Below, one piece after another: positions 1-9,399 of a stretch of 64,000 nucleotides of DNA. Source of the stretch: JBBBNV01 sp037137075 (lineage in GTDB: Bacteria; Bacillota; Bacilli; Paenibacillales; NBRC-103111); NCBI RefSeq assembly GCF_037137075.1, contig NZ_JBBBNV010000005.1:113640-177639 (forward strand), written 5' to 3'. The notes beneath the pieces were generated by a model. It did no database searches. It saw only the letters and a program-made list of their open reading frames with translations, and was not told where the DNA came from. Both the position numbers and the translations under genes were made by a program. Each line of letters begins with the position of its first letter. Positions within the stretch are counted from its first letter, which is position 1.

Positions 1-2
1 AC

Positions 3-2912
3 CTGCCTGCGGCTGCGGAAGGGAAGCTTCCGGCGGCTGCGGCCGTCCCGGCGGTGAAGGAGGAGACGAAGCAGCCGCCGCGTGCGGGCAGCCTGAGCAG
101 GCTATCCCGGCTGACGGAAGCCGAGCCCTACTATGCGGCCGTGCTTCAGAGCCTGCAGCAGCAGAGGGTGCAGCCTGGCGCAGCCCCGCTGACTATCCGG
201 GCGGCAGCTCCGATCCGGCAGTCGGAGCCTGTTCTCCGGCCTGCCGCCTATGAAGGAAAACAAGAGGTGCTGCTCTGGAACACGGGCAAGCCGTCCTGGG
301 CCGAATATGAGATTGAGGTGCCGGCGGACGCTTTGTACGAAATCGAGCTCACGTATCGTCCCGTGACACAGTACGGCTTCCGGCGGCCTGTTACGCTGCA
401 TGTTACCGTAGACGGCAAGCAGCCGTTCCGGGAAGCGCGGTCGGTCACCTTGTACCGGAAGTGGAAGGATCTGGACCTGATTAAACAGGATACCGACGGC
501 AATGACATCCGTCCGCGCTCACTGGATGTGAGTGAATGGGCCGCCGAGTCATTGACCGATTCGGCCGGAGCCTACGCCCGTCCGCTGCAGTGGTTTTTTG
601 CCAAGGGAAAGCGTACCCTGCGGCTGGAAACCTCCGATGCCGTGGCACTGGAAGCCATTCGTCTCGTGCCGCAGCAGCCGCTTGAGGCCTATGAGCAGGC
701 GGCTCAGCAGGCTCCACAAGCGAAGCCGGTACAGAGCAAGGGTCTTGTGCTGCAGGCGGAGTCAGGCGCGGTCAAGAACGATTCGGCGATTCAAATTGCT
801 TCCGATACGGATCAGCGCACCGTTCCGTTAGCGGCGGGACGAATTGTGTTCAACTCCATCGGCGGGAAGAAATGGTCTGCCCAAAACCAGGAGCTGACCT
901 GGACGTTTGAAATCCCGGAAACGGGAAACTACAAGCTGGCCTTCCGCGCCTTGCAGAATACACTGTCCCAGAAGGCTTCATTCCGCCGCATCCGCATTGA
1001 CGGCCGGGTGCCGTTCCAGGAGCTGCTTACGTACCGCTTTGATTATGACACCGCCTGGAAGGGCAGAGTACTTGGTTCCGGCGAGGGCCGGCCTTACGAG
1101 TTTTATTTGGAAAAGGGCAAGCACACGTTATCGCTGGCCGTGACGCATGATCCGGTGAAGCATATCATTCTCGGCACGGAGCAGGCTGTTGATTTGCTTC
1201 GTGAAGCAGACCAGGATTTGAAAGCCCTTACCGGAAAGCAATCCGATGCGAACCGGACCTGGCATATGGCCGAGGAGATGCCGGATTTGCCGGAACGGCT
1301 GAGCCGGGCGGCGGAGATGATTGACAGGCTGGAGAAGGACACCGTTCAGGTTAACGGCGCCATCGACACCGTCAGCCAGTCCTATGCGACCTCCGCGGAT
1401 GATCTTCGCGATTTGCTGAACAAAGTGGACGACATCCCTTACCGGGCTGATACGATAGGCACAGTCATGGAGCGCATCGGCAAAAATATGGATACGCTGG
1501 TGCAGCAGCCGCTGCAGCTGGATGAAATCTATGTGACACCAGTCGAACAGCCGTTTCCGAAGATGGAGGCTTCGCTGTTTGCCCGGGCGAAGGGCTTGGT
1601 CCTGAATTTCTTTTATTCGTTCCAACCGAAGAACCATCTGGGCGAGATGGACGATCAGGTGCTCAATGTGTGGGTGCAGCGCGGACGGGACTATGTCACT
1701 CAGCTGCAGGAGCTGACCGACGAGCTGTTTACGCCTGAGACCGGGGTGAAGGTTAAGGTGAACCTGCTTCCGAATGCCCAGCTTCTCGTTCTATCGAATG
1801 CGGCAGGCAAGCAGCCGGACGTTGCGCTTGGGCTATCCCAGGATTTGCCGGTTGATTATGCCATTCGAAACAGCGTATACGATATCTCGGCGTTTCCGGA
1901 TTTTCAAGAGATGTACAGCCGGTTCAGTCCCGGCTCGTGGCTGCCGTTTTATTACAATAAGGGTTATTATGCTGTGCCGGAAACCCAGTCGTTTCAGGTG
2001 CTTTACTACCGCAAGGACATTCTGGACCGGTTGGGGCTTGCAATTCCGGACACGTGGGACGAGGTGTACGACATGCTTCCCGCGCTGCAGCAAAACGGCA
2101 TGAATTTTTACGTGCCGCCTAAGGAATTCATGCCGTACTTTTATCAGAACGGGGCCGAGTTTTTCAATCCGGACGGTCTTACGGCCGCGATGGATTCGCC
2201 GCAGGGGTTTAAGGCGTTCAAGCAGTGGACCGACCTGTTTCATATTTACGCGGCGGACCGGGAGGTAACCAGCTTCCTGCAGCATTTCCGGAAAGGAACG
2301 ATGCCCATCGGAGTATCCGACTATAACATGTACGTTCAGCTTTCCGCAGCTGCACCCGAGCTGAACGGCTCCTGGGGAATTGCCTTGCTGCCGGGAACGA
2401 AGCAGGCGGACGGCACGATTGCCCGCTGGGCGGGAGGCGGACAGACGACGGGCGTTATTTTTAACTCCTCTACGAAAAAGGAAGAAGCCTGGACATTTTT
2501 AAAATGGTGGCTGTCGGCAGACGTTCAGGAGCGTTACGGGGCGGATCTGGAGGCGTTTAACGGGGTGGCGTTCCGCTGGAATACGTCTAGTGTAGAGGCG
2601 TTTGCGAAGCTGCCCTGGAAGCGGGAGGACGCTAACATCATCCTGAACCAATGGATGTGGTATAAGGATATGCCGAATGTGCCGGGCGGCTATTATTTGA
2701 CCCGGGAAATTACCAATGCCTGGAACCGGACCGTGGTGGACGGGATGAATTACCGTTCCTCGCTGGAGATGGCGGTGATGGATGTAAACCGCGAGCTGCG
2801 ACGCAAGCAGCAGGAATTCGGCTATATGGATGCGGCGGGCCATGTGACGAAGACGATGCCGCTGCCGGTTGTAAACAAGCCGTGGGAAGGGGTGAAGCCG
2901 TATGTCAAATAA
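3..2912 (+). CDS. Extracellular sugar-binding protein with large N-terminal extension (5' partial)
   Basis: The reading frame is open to the left edge, so the true start and any signal peptide lie upstream; 969 residues are visible. The C-terminal part (roughly the last 430 residues) is a family 1 type extracellular solute-binding protein: it has the LYYRKDIL and PDTWDEV hinge segments, the GRWAGGGQTTGV-like loop and EEAWTFLKWW motif typical of sugar ABC binding proteins. About 500 residues precede it, with two similar beta-rich segments (motifs ALYEIELTYRP and TGNYKLAFRA) that look like carbohydrate-binding jelly rolls, then a charged helical stretch. It overlaps the permease gene downstream by 11 bases, so it should deliver a carbohydrate to that permease at the cell surface. 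The substrate is not readable. Confidence 0.85.
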   Translation: MPAAAEGKLPAAAAVPAVKEETKQPPRAGSLSRLSRLTEAEPYYAAVLQSLQQQRVQPGAAPLTIRAAAPIRQSEPVLRPAAYEGKQEVLLWNTGKPSWAEYEIEVPADALYEIELTYRPVTQYGFRRPVTLHVTVDGKQPFREARSVTLYRKWKDLDLIKQDTDGNDIRPRSLDVSEWAAESLTDSAGAYARPLQWFFAKGKRTLRLETSDAVALEAIRLVPQQPLEAYEQAAQQAPQAKPVQSKGLVLQAESGAVKNDSAIQIASDTDQRTVPLAAGRIVFNSIGGKKWSAQNQELTWTFEIPETGNYKLAFRALQNTLSQKASFRRIRIDGRVPFQELLTYRFDYDTAWKGRVLGSGEGRPYEFYLEKGKHTLSLAVTHDPVKHIILGTEQAVDLLREADQDLKALTGKQSDANRTWHMAEEMPDLPERLSRAAEMIDRLEKDTVQVNGAIDTVSQSYATSADDLRDLLNKVDDIPYRADTIGTVMERIGKNMDTLVQQPLQLDEIYVTPVEQPFPKMEASLFARAKGLVLNFFYSFQPKNHLGEMDDQVLNVWVQRGRDYVTQLQELTDELFTPETGVKVKVNLLPNAQLLVLSNAAGKQPDVALGLSQDLPVDYAIRNSVYDISAFPDFQEMYSRFSPGSWLPFYYNKGYYAVPETQSFQVLYYRKDILDRLGLAIPDTWDEVYDMLPALQQNGMNFYVPPKEFMPYFYQNGAEFFNPDGLTAAMDSPQGFKAFKQWTDLFHIYAADREVTSFLQHFRKGTMPIGVSDYNMYVQLSAAAPELNGSWGIALLPGTKQADGTIARWAGGGQTTGVIFNSSTKKEEAWTFLKWWLSADVQERYGADLEAFNGVAFRWNTSSVEAFAKLPWKREDANIILNQWMWYKDMPNVPGGYYLTREITNAWNRTVVDGMNYRSSLEMAVMDVNRELRRKQQEFGYMDAAGHVTKTMPLPVVNKPWEGVKPYVK

Positions 2913-3879
2913 CCGGGAAGCAGCGGCGCTTGCCGGACAGGCGGCTGTGAGCCGGACGGAGCTCCCGCCCCTCAGGAAATGGCTTGTCCGGGTATGGCGC
3001 TGCCGGGCCTCCTATTTATTCATCGCGCCGTTCATGCTCTGCTTCGCCGCGTTTATTCTGATTCCGGTGGCAGCGGCTGTTGTGCTCAGCTTCACCTACT
3101 TCAACGCCATCGAATCTCCTCGCTTTATCGGCTGGACCAACTTTCAGAACCTCATTTCCCAGGACCTGCTGTTCTTGAAATATGCGCTGCCCAACACCTT
3201 CAAATTTGCTCTTCTCGTCGGGCCCGGCGGCTATATCGCCGCGTTCCTGCTTGCCTGGCTGATTAGCCAGCTGCCGGGCGGGCTGCGCAAATGGTTCGCG
3301 CTGGCTATGTACACCCCGTCCTTGACGGCCGGGATTGCCATGTCTATTGTTTGGCTGCCAATGCTGACCGGCGACCGTATCGGCTACCTGAACAGCCTTT
3401 TGCTCCGAATCGGATTCATCGACCAGCCGGAGCTGTGGGTGACCGATAAGGCGCATTTGATGGGCTCTATGATCGTCGTGACGCTCTGGTCCAGCATGGG
3501 GGTCGGCTTCCTGGCGATGCTGGCCGGGCTGCTGAATGTCAACCCGGAGCTGTATGAGGCCGGGCGTATTGACGGCATGAGCAGCCGGCTGCAGGAAATA
3601 GGGTACATTACGATTCCCTCGATGAAGCCGCAGATGCTGTTCGGCGCGGTCATGGCGATCGTGAGCACCTTCAAGGCCGGAGCTATCGGTGTGGAGCTGT
3701 CGGGCACAAATCCGACTCCGCAGTATGCGGGCCACCTTATGATGAATCATATTGACGATTATGGCTTTATCCGTTTTGAAATGGGCTACGCTGCAGCGAT
3801 TTCCGTATTCCTGCTTGCGGTGATGTATATGTCCAACCGGTTCTGCTGGGGGCTGTTCGGCCCGAAGGAGGGAGAATAG
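2902..3879 (+). CDS. Sugar ABC transporter permease (MalF-like)
   Basis: A 325-residue membrane protein of the binding-protein-dependent transport inner-membrane family. Hydrophobic segments begin near residue 37 (SYLFIAPFMLCFAAFILIP). The cytoplasmic EAA loop reads EAGRIDGMSSRLQEIGY near residue 220 and is the docking site for the shared ATPase. Its ATG lies inside the end of the binding-protein gene and its stop abuts the next permease gene, so the three are translationally coupled. It should form a heterodimer with the following permease. No ATP-binding subunit is encoded in the operon; in Firmicutes such systems usually borrow a common MsmX-type ATPase, which is inference here. Confidence 0.9.
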   Translation: MSNNREAAALAGQAAVSRTELPPLRKWLVRVWRCRASYLFIAPFMLCFAAFILIPVAAAVVLSFTYFNAIESPRFIGWTNFQNLISQDLLFLKYALPNTFKFALLVGPGGYIAAFLLAWLISQLPGGLRKWFALAMYTPSLTAGIAMSIVWLPMLTGDRIGYLNSLLLRIGFIDQPELWVTDKAHLMGSMIVVTLWSSMGVGFLAMLAGLLNVNPELYEAGRIDGMSSRLQEIGYITIPSMKPQMLFGAVMAIVSTFKAGAIGVELSGTNPTPQYAGHLMMNHIDDYGFIRFEMGYAAAISVFLLAVMYMSNRFCWGLFGPKEGE

Positions 3880-4779
3880 ATGGAGGCGCTGCCCAAAAAA
3901 ATCCTGCCGCTGCTCCGGCAAAAGCCGCGCAGGCTGAAGGCGGTGGACGGCTTTCAGCAGGTGCTGACCGTTCTGCTGGTGCTGCTGTCGGTGTTTATGC
4001 TGCTGCCGCTGGTGTACATTTTTAACCATGCTCTGAAGCCGTATCACGAGCTGTTCGTATATCCGCCTAATTTTTTCGTGCGGGGTCCGACGCTGGACAG
4101 CTTCAGGGAGCTGTTTCTGGTCGCTTCCGTCTCGACGGTCCCGATGACCCGTTATTTGTTTAACAGTGTCGTCATTTCGGGCCTGGCCGTCGTCGGGGTA
4201 ACGACCGTCAGTGCGCTGTGCGCTTATCCGATTTCCAAGCACTCTTTTCCGGGCAACAGGCTGGTGTTCTCGACGATCATTTTGACGCTGATGTTCGCGC
4301 CGGAGGCGGTTCAAATTCCGCGTTATCTGGTTGTCAGCGAGCTGGGGCTGATGAATACGTATCTCGGCCATATTTTGCCTCTGGTGGCTATGCCGGTCGG
4401 GGTTTTCCTGATCAAGCAGTTTATTGACCAGCTTCCCGGAGAGCTGCTGGAGGCGGCCAAGCTGGACGGGGCTTCGGAGCTGCAATTATTTGCGCGGATT
4501 GTCCTTCCGGTTTGTATGCCGGCCATCGCGACGGTCGCCATCCTGACCTTTCAGGCTTCCTGGGGGAATACGGAAACCTCCACGCTGTTCATGCAGGATG
4601 ACGAAATGAAGAATTTTCCGTTTTTTTTGACCACACTGACGAATCATTTGGCCAACAATGTAGCCAGACAGGGAGCGGCGGCCGCAGCGGCGCTTGTGAT
4701 GTTCGTTCCGAATCTAATCATTTTTTTGCTTTTCCAAGGGAAGGTCATTGCGACCATGGCGCATTCCGGCATTAAATAG
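3880..4779 (+). CDS. Carbohydrate ABC transporter permease (MalG-like)
   Basis: A 299-residue permease of the MalG branch, starting on the base after the stop of the preceding permease. It has about six hydrophobic segments and the EAA loop EAAKLDGASELQLFARIVLP near residue 190. The periplasmic-side segment around the first third (YPPNFFVRGPTLDSFRELF) is typical of this half. It should pair with the upstream permease. The GGAGGGAGAATAG just before its ATG is a strong ribosome binding site. Confidence 0.9.
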   Translation: MEALPKKILPLLRQKPRRLKAVDGFQQVLTVLLVLLSVFMLLPLVYIFNHALKPYHELFVYPPNFFVRGPTLDSFRELFLVASVSTVPMTRYLFNSVVISGLAVVGVTTVSALCAYPISKHSFPGNRLVFSTIILTLMFAPEAVQIPRYLVVSELGLMNTYLGHILPLVAMPVGVFLIKQFIDQLPGELLEAAKLDGASELQLFARIVLPVCMPAIATVAILTFQASWGNTETSTLFMQDDEMKNFPFFLTTLTNHLANNVARQGAAAAAALVMFVPNLIIFLLFQGKVIATMAHSGIK

Positions 4780-4801
4780 GCTCGGGGAAAGGAGGGTTAC
4801 G

Positions 4802-6946
4802 ATGCGGTTTAGCATGCGAAGGCACAAGCGGATTTGGGCAAGCCTGCTGGCACTGCCGCTTCTGCTGGCGCTTGCGCCGGCGGCGCTGGCTTACATGCCG
4901 TATGTTACAAACTATAAGGATGCTTACGGCCGGCTCGTCTGGACCCAAGCGGCTTATACGCCCGTTGATGCGGTCGGGGGCGACCTTTTCCTGCCGGACC
5001 CGAAGGAGCCGGGCAAGCTGGCGTATTCTCCCCTGAGCCAGCCGAGGGATTTGTTCATCGACAGCCGCAACCATCTGTACATTGCAGACACCGGCAACAA
5101 CCGGATCGTGCATCTGGACGAGAACGGCGGCTTCGTAAGCGCCATCGTGCCGGACAGCGGCACTCTGAACAAGCCGGAGGGTGTTTTTGTCGATAGAGCA
5201 GGCGCTTTGTACGTGGCCGACACCGGGAATAAGCGTGTCCTGCGAATGGATGAGAGCGGCATCGTGCAGCAGGAATACAAGCGGCCGGAATCCAGGCTGA
5301 TTCCGGAGAGCTTCAAGTATGATCCGATCAAGGTTGCCGTAGATAAGCGGGGGTTTCTGTATATTACTACGCTCGGGGGCTATCAGGGGCTGCTTCAGCT
5401 TGATCCGGAAGGCGAGTTTCAGGGCTTCTTCGGGGCCAACAAGGCGGAGTTTACGGCGATGGATGCGATTAAACGATTGCTGTACACCCGGGAAATGTAT
5501 GCGCGCGAGATTAGCAAGCTGCCCGGCTCCGCCAGCAGTGTGCACATTGATCAGAACGGCTTTATTTATACGGTCACTCAACATGTGGAAACCGGCCAAA
5601 TCAAAAAGCTGAACATGGCCGGAAAGGATTTGCTTGCCTCCAAAAGCGAGTATGCAGATGAGGAAGCAACGGAGAAAAGCTACGGCGAAATCCGGTTTAA
5701 GCCGAAGGATAAAACCAAGGTCCCGGCCCTAAGCGATGTAACGGTAGATGCGGACGGCAATATGACCGCGATTGATTCCGCGCTGAAGTATATCAGCCAG
5801 TACGATGCCGGCGGCAACCTGCTTTTTTTCTGGGCGGGCGATGCCTCGCCGAATGCGAAGCTGGGCCTTGTTAAAACGCCGTCGGCTATTGCCAATAACG
5901 CCGAGGGCGACCTGTTTATTCTCGATCAGGAGAATGGCATCGTCCAGCGCTTCCGGCTGTCCGAGTTCGGGTCGCTTGTACACCAGGCGAACCGGTTGAC
6001 TCAGGATGGACGCTATGAGGAGAGCGAGAAGCTGTGGGAGGAGGTGCTGCGGCTGAATGGCGGCTACACGCCCGCGATTCTGGGTCTGGCCAAGGCGGCG
6101 TACAAAAAGGGCGAGTACCCGAGGGCGCAAAGACTGTTTTATGAGGCCGGTCATCAGCCGGGCTATTCCGACGCCTTTTGGCAGGTCCGGCTGTTGTGGT
6201 TCCAGCGCCATTTCGGGCTGCTTATGAATGTGTTCATCGGGGCTGCCGTTCTGATTTTTTTATCGGACCGGCTAACGCGAAGAACGGCTTGGCGCAGGCA
6301 ATGGAAGCAGCGGAAGCGGTCGGCCCATCCCTTTATCGTGCAGGTGCGGCATTTGTTTTATTTGCTGAAGCATCCGCTCGACGGCTTCAGCGCCATCCGG
6401 TATGAGCAGAAAGGCGGAGGCTGGATGAGTCTGCTGCTCTTCATTCTGGGGCTCATTTCGTTTGCAGTCATGCGGGCCTTTACCGATTTTACTTTTAACA
6501 CGGACGCCATCATGGACTTGAGCCTGATTACCGTGTCGATTCAATTTATGGTGATCTGGATTGGCTGGATCGTCTCCAATTATTTAATCAGCTCGATTTA
6601 CCGGGGGGAAGGGCGGTTTCGCGATGTCGTGTACGGAACGTCATACGCGATGCTTCCGCTTGCTTTAGTAGGACTTCCGCTAACATTGCTGTCGCATGGC
6701 TTGACGCTTAGTGAAGCGGCCGTATTCCATTTTCTCCAGGCGGGGGTCTTTATTTGGGTCGGCGTTCTGCTATTCTGGAAGGTTCAATCGCTGCAAAACT
6801 ACAGCGTCGGAGAAGCCTCGATGAATCTGTTCCTCTCGCTGACGACGATGACGCTGCTTGGAGTTCTTGTCTTCATTACGTTCGGGCTGACCAGTGAGCT
6901 GCAGGACTTCGTGTATTCCATTTATCAGGAGGTGACCATCCGGTGA
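4802..6946 (+). CDS. NHL-repeat / Yip1-domain membrane protein
   Basis: A 714-residue protein. The chosen ATG follows GGAAAGGAGGG at good spacing and gives a clean signal peptide (MRFSMRRHKRIWASLLALPLL, cut after ALA). Residues about 60-400 carry NHL-type beta-propeller repeats, seen as repeated DTGNNRIVHLD and DTGNKRVLRMD units with DLFIDSRNHLYI-like strands. Residues about 410-460 look TPR-like, and the C-terminal 250 residues are a multi-pass Yip1-type membrane domain. The gene sits between two permease pairs and overlaps the next gene by four bases, so it is an integral part of the sugar operon. A role as a surface scaffold or sensor for the transported sugar is inference; no enzyme motif is visible. 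Confidence 0.8.
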   Translation: MRFSMRRHKRIWASLLALPLLLALAPAALAYMPYVTNYKDAYGRLVWTQAAYTPVDAVGGDLFLPDPKEPGKLAYSPLSQPRDLFIDSRNHLYIADTGNNRIVHLDENGGFVSAIVPDSGTLNKPEGVFVDRAGALYVADTGNKRVLRMDESGIVQQEYKRPESRLIPESFKYDPIKVAVDKRGFLYITTLGGYQGLLQLDPEGEFQGFFGANKAEFTAMDAIKRLLYTREMYAREISKLPGSASSVHIDQNGFIYTVTQHVETGQIKKLNMAGKDLLASKSEYADEEATEKSYGEIRFKPKDKTKVPALSDVTVDADGNMTAIDSALKYISQYDAGGNLLFFWAGDASPNAKLGLVKTPSAIANNAEGDLFILDQENGIVQRFRLSEFGSLVHQANRLTQDGRYEESEKLWEEVLRLNGGYTPAILGLAKAAYKKGEYPRAQRLFYEAGHQPGYSDAFWQVRLLWFQRHFGLLMNVFIGAAVLIFLSDRLTRRTAWRRQWKQRKRSAHPFIVQVRHLFYLLKHPLDGFSAIRYEQKGGGWMSLLLFILGLISFAVMRAFTDFTFNTDAIMDLSLITVSIQFMVIWIGWIVSNYLISSIYRGEGRFRDVVYGTSYAMLPLALVGLPLTLLSHGLTLSEAAVFHFLQAGVFIWVGVLLFWKVQSLQNYSVGEASMNLFLSLTTMTLLGVLVFITFGLTSELQDFVYSIYQEVTIR

Positions 6947-9399
6947 GAACAAGGAGCACACGCAGACGATGGCTTATCGCGGTCCCTCTGCTGCTGACCG
7001 CAGCGGTTAGCGTGACGCCGCTGCTTCAGCAGCCGGAGCGCTTGGCCCTCGCTGCAGCGTCATCTGCGCCGGATGCGGTGAGACCGGCTGGAGGCGAAGC
7101 TGCGCCAGTGAGTGCAGGCGGGGCGGCCCCGGGGACCGCAGCCGGTGCAGGCGAAGCGGGACCCTCAGGCGGAGCTGAGCCGGAGAAGGCAAGTGGGGCG
7201 TCCGATGGAACGGCAGCCGCTGCAGGCGGGGCGGCCCCGGGGACTGCTCCCGCCGCCGCTCCGGGAACCGCGGGCTCTGTCAGCGCGGATAAAGCGAAGC
7301 AGGAGCTTCCGGCGGACAGCAGCTTCCGCCAAGTTGCGGCCTCCGCTCAGCTGGAGCTGTGGTTCGACCGCCAGTCCGGTCACTTCCAGGTCCGGGATCA
7401 CCGCAGCGGCGGCGTATGGCGCTCCTATCCGAACCCCGCCGATTGGGCCAAGGAAACGATGAGCGGCACATGGCGCAACAATTTGCGCTCCCCGGTGATG
7501 CTGGAATATATCGATATGGACAATTTTAAATCCCAGCCCAAGATTATCAGCTTTGCGGAGGACAAGGGCACCGTGGAAAGCTTCGAAGCAAGACCTGGCG
7601 GCTTCCGGGCGGTTTATCATTTTACGGCATCCAGAATCAACATTCCCGTCGAGGTGAAGCTAACCGACGATTATTTGGATGTCAGGCTGCTGCAGGAGGC
7701 AATGACTGAAGAGAAGCTCCGTGTGCTGAATGTGAAGCTGTTTCCGATGCTTGGCGCGGAAATGTCCGGCGGACAGGACGGGTATTTGCTCGTTCCGGAC
7801 GGATCGGGCGCCCTCATACGGTTCAAGCCAAACCGTACCAATGACAAAACAATTTACCGCGAGGACGTGTACGGCGCGGATTCCTCATTTTACGGGGAAC
7901 GGACCGGCCGGCAGGAGGTGAAGATGCCGGTGTTCGGCATCAAGTCGGGCAATCAGGGGCTGATCGGCGTAATCACCGGCGGTGAAGAATACGCCAAGGT
8001 ATTTGCTTCACCGGGAGGGGCATACGGACAAAGCAATTGGGCGACAGCCGAATGGCAGCTCCGGACGAAATTTTATCAGAGAACGAGCAAGAAAAAAGAA
8101 ACCGGCTTCTATACCTACAACAAGGAGCCGTTCCAAGCAGACCGCTCTGTGCGTTACTATTTCCTGGACGAGGGCCATAGCGATTACGTCGGGATGGCAG
8201 CCAAATACCGGGAGTACCTCATGCGGGAGCATCAGCTGAAGCCCCTGCAGCCCGGCGCAGGCGGCAAGCTGCCGATGTTCATCGATATTATCGGGGCTGA
8301 CCGGAAGAAGGGTCTGCTTTGGGACACTTATTTAAAGGGGACGACCACCTCGGAGGCGATGGAAATGGTCAAGCGGCTGTACGGACTCGGGATCGAGAAT
8401 ATGTCCGTGCAGTATCTGGGCTATCAGAAAAACGGCTACAGCTCGTTCGGGGGGCTGCTTCCCGTCGACGAGCGTCTGGGCGGGAACAACGGAATGAAGC
8501 AATTTATCGACTTCGCACACTCCTTGAACATTCCGGTGTATTTGGGCGCCAACTATACGATAAACAACAATGATCGGGACGGCTTCCGGGCCAAATATGA
8601 AGGGCTGCGCAATTTGGCGGGTACGCTGCAGCAGTTCACCGCCTATTCCAGCGGGGAGCAAGTGACGATGGTCAGCCCGAGATTTTATCAGCAGGTCATT
8701 CAAGAGGATCTGGCTGAGATAGAGGCGCTTGGTGCGGACGGCGTGTACTTTGAGGATGGAATCGGCCGTTATCTGGATAGTGATTTCAATGACCGTTATC
8801 CCTCGACGCGCAGGGAAACGAAGCAGATTCAGCAGGAGATACTGTCCGAAGTCAAGCATACCCTGGGCGGCGTCCGGGGGGACAAAATCAACTTCTTCGG
8901 GCTGGGCAGCGTGAATCATATTCAGCGGATGCCGGATGATTACTCCTACGATTTGTTTATGGACGAAGCGGTCCCGTTTGCTCAAATTGCGGTGCATGGC
9001 CTGATCACGTATACGTCCGACTGGATTAATATGCGGGATCAGTACCGCCGGGATTTCCTGAGAGCGATTGAGTACGGCTTCTATCCGAGCTTTACCTTTA
9101 CAAGCTCCCCCCAGCAGGAGATGAAGGGCGCCTACTGGATTTGGTATTACAGTATGAACTACCGGGACTGGGAAGCTAAAGCGGTGGAAGAATATCAGCG
9201 TTACAACGAGGCGCTTGGCGATGTGCAGAACAAGTTCATTGTGAATCATCGCGCCATAGAGCCGAATGTGATGGAAACCGTATACGAGGGCGGCAAACGT
9301 GTCATTGTGAACTACAATCAGCAGCCGGTCCAGGTGGAGGGGGTCACTGTGCAGGCGCAGGACTTTGTGGCGTTGCCCGGGGGAGGGAAGCTGGAATGA
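6943..9399 (+). CDS. DUF5696-type secreted or surface protein, possible glycoside hydrolase fold
   Basis: An 818-residue protein starting at a GTG that overlaps the upstream stop (GTGA). An N-terminal hydrophobic signal (residues about 8-35) is followed by a low-complexity Ala/Gly/Pro linker to about residue 115, then a large conserved body. The body has TIM-barrel-like features: acidic motifs DGVYFEDGIG and YDLFMDEAVPF lie at the ends of predicted strands, with many aromatic residues (YWIWYYSMNYRDWE). I recognise the family as DUF5696, which is of unknown function and often sits in carbohydrate operons. A glycosidase role is inferred from the acidic loops and the context only. It overlaps the next permease gene by four bases. 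Confidence 0.75.
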   Translation: MRTRSTRRRWLIAVPLLLTAAVSVTPLLQQPERLALAAASSAPDAVRPAGGEAAPVSAGGAAPGTAAGAGEAGPSGGAEPEKASGASDGTAAAAGGAAPGTAPAAAPGTAGSVSADKAKQELPADSSFRQVAASAQLELWFDRQSGHFQVRDHRSGGVWRSYPNPADWAKETMSGTWRNNLRSPVMLEYIDMDNFKSQPKIISFAEDKGTVESFEARPGGFRAVYHFTASRINIPVEVKLTDDYLDVRLLQEAMTEEKLRVLNVKLFPMLGAEMSGGQDGYLLVPDGSGALIRFKPNRTNDKTIYREDVYGADSSFYGERTGRQEVKMPVFGIKSGNQGLIGVITGGEEYAKVFASPGGAYGQSNWATAEWQLRTKFYQRTSKKKETGFYTYNKEPFQADRSVRYYFLDEGHSDYVGMAAKYREYLMREHQLKPLQPGAGGKLPMFIDIIGADRKKGLLWDTYLKGTTTSEAMEMVKRLYGLGIENMSVQYLGYQKNGYSSFGGLLPVDERLGGNNGMKQFIDFAHSLNIPVYLGANYTINNNDRDGFRAKYEGLRNLAGTLQQFTAYSSGEQVTMVSPRFYQQVIQEDLAEIEALGADGVYFEDGIGRYLDSDFNDRYPSTRRETKQIQQEILSEVKHTLGGVRGDKINFFGLGSVNHIQRMPDDYSYDLFMDEAVPFAQIAVHGLITYTSDWINMRDQYRRDFLRAIEYGFYPSFTFTSSPQQEMKGAYWIWYYSMNYRDWEAKAVEEYQRYNEALGDVQNKFIVNHRAIEPNVMETVYEGGKRVIVNYNQQPVQVEGVTVQAQDFVALPGGGKLE
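7113..7244 (+). repeat. 24-base direct repeat in the linker of the DUF5696 gene
   Basis: A 24-base GC-rich unit beginning TGCAGGCGGGGCGG occurs at 7113-7136 and again at 7221-7244, both in the same reading frame and both encoding AGGAAPGT-type residues. The repeat lies in the low-complexity linker between the signal peptide and the folded body, so it probably reflects slippage or duplication in a flexible region. Confidence 0.85.

Noticed and set aside
3016..4485. 489-codon open frame on the minus strand
   Set aside because: It lies opposite two clear permease genes, is rich in Arg/His/Gln as expected of a shadow, and has no binding site or family match.
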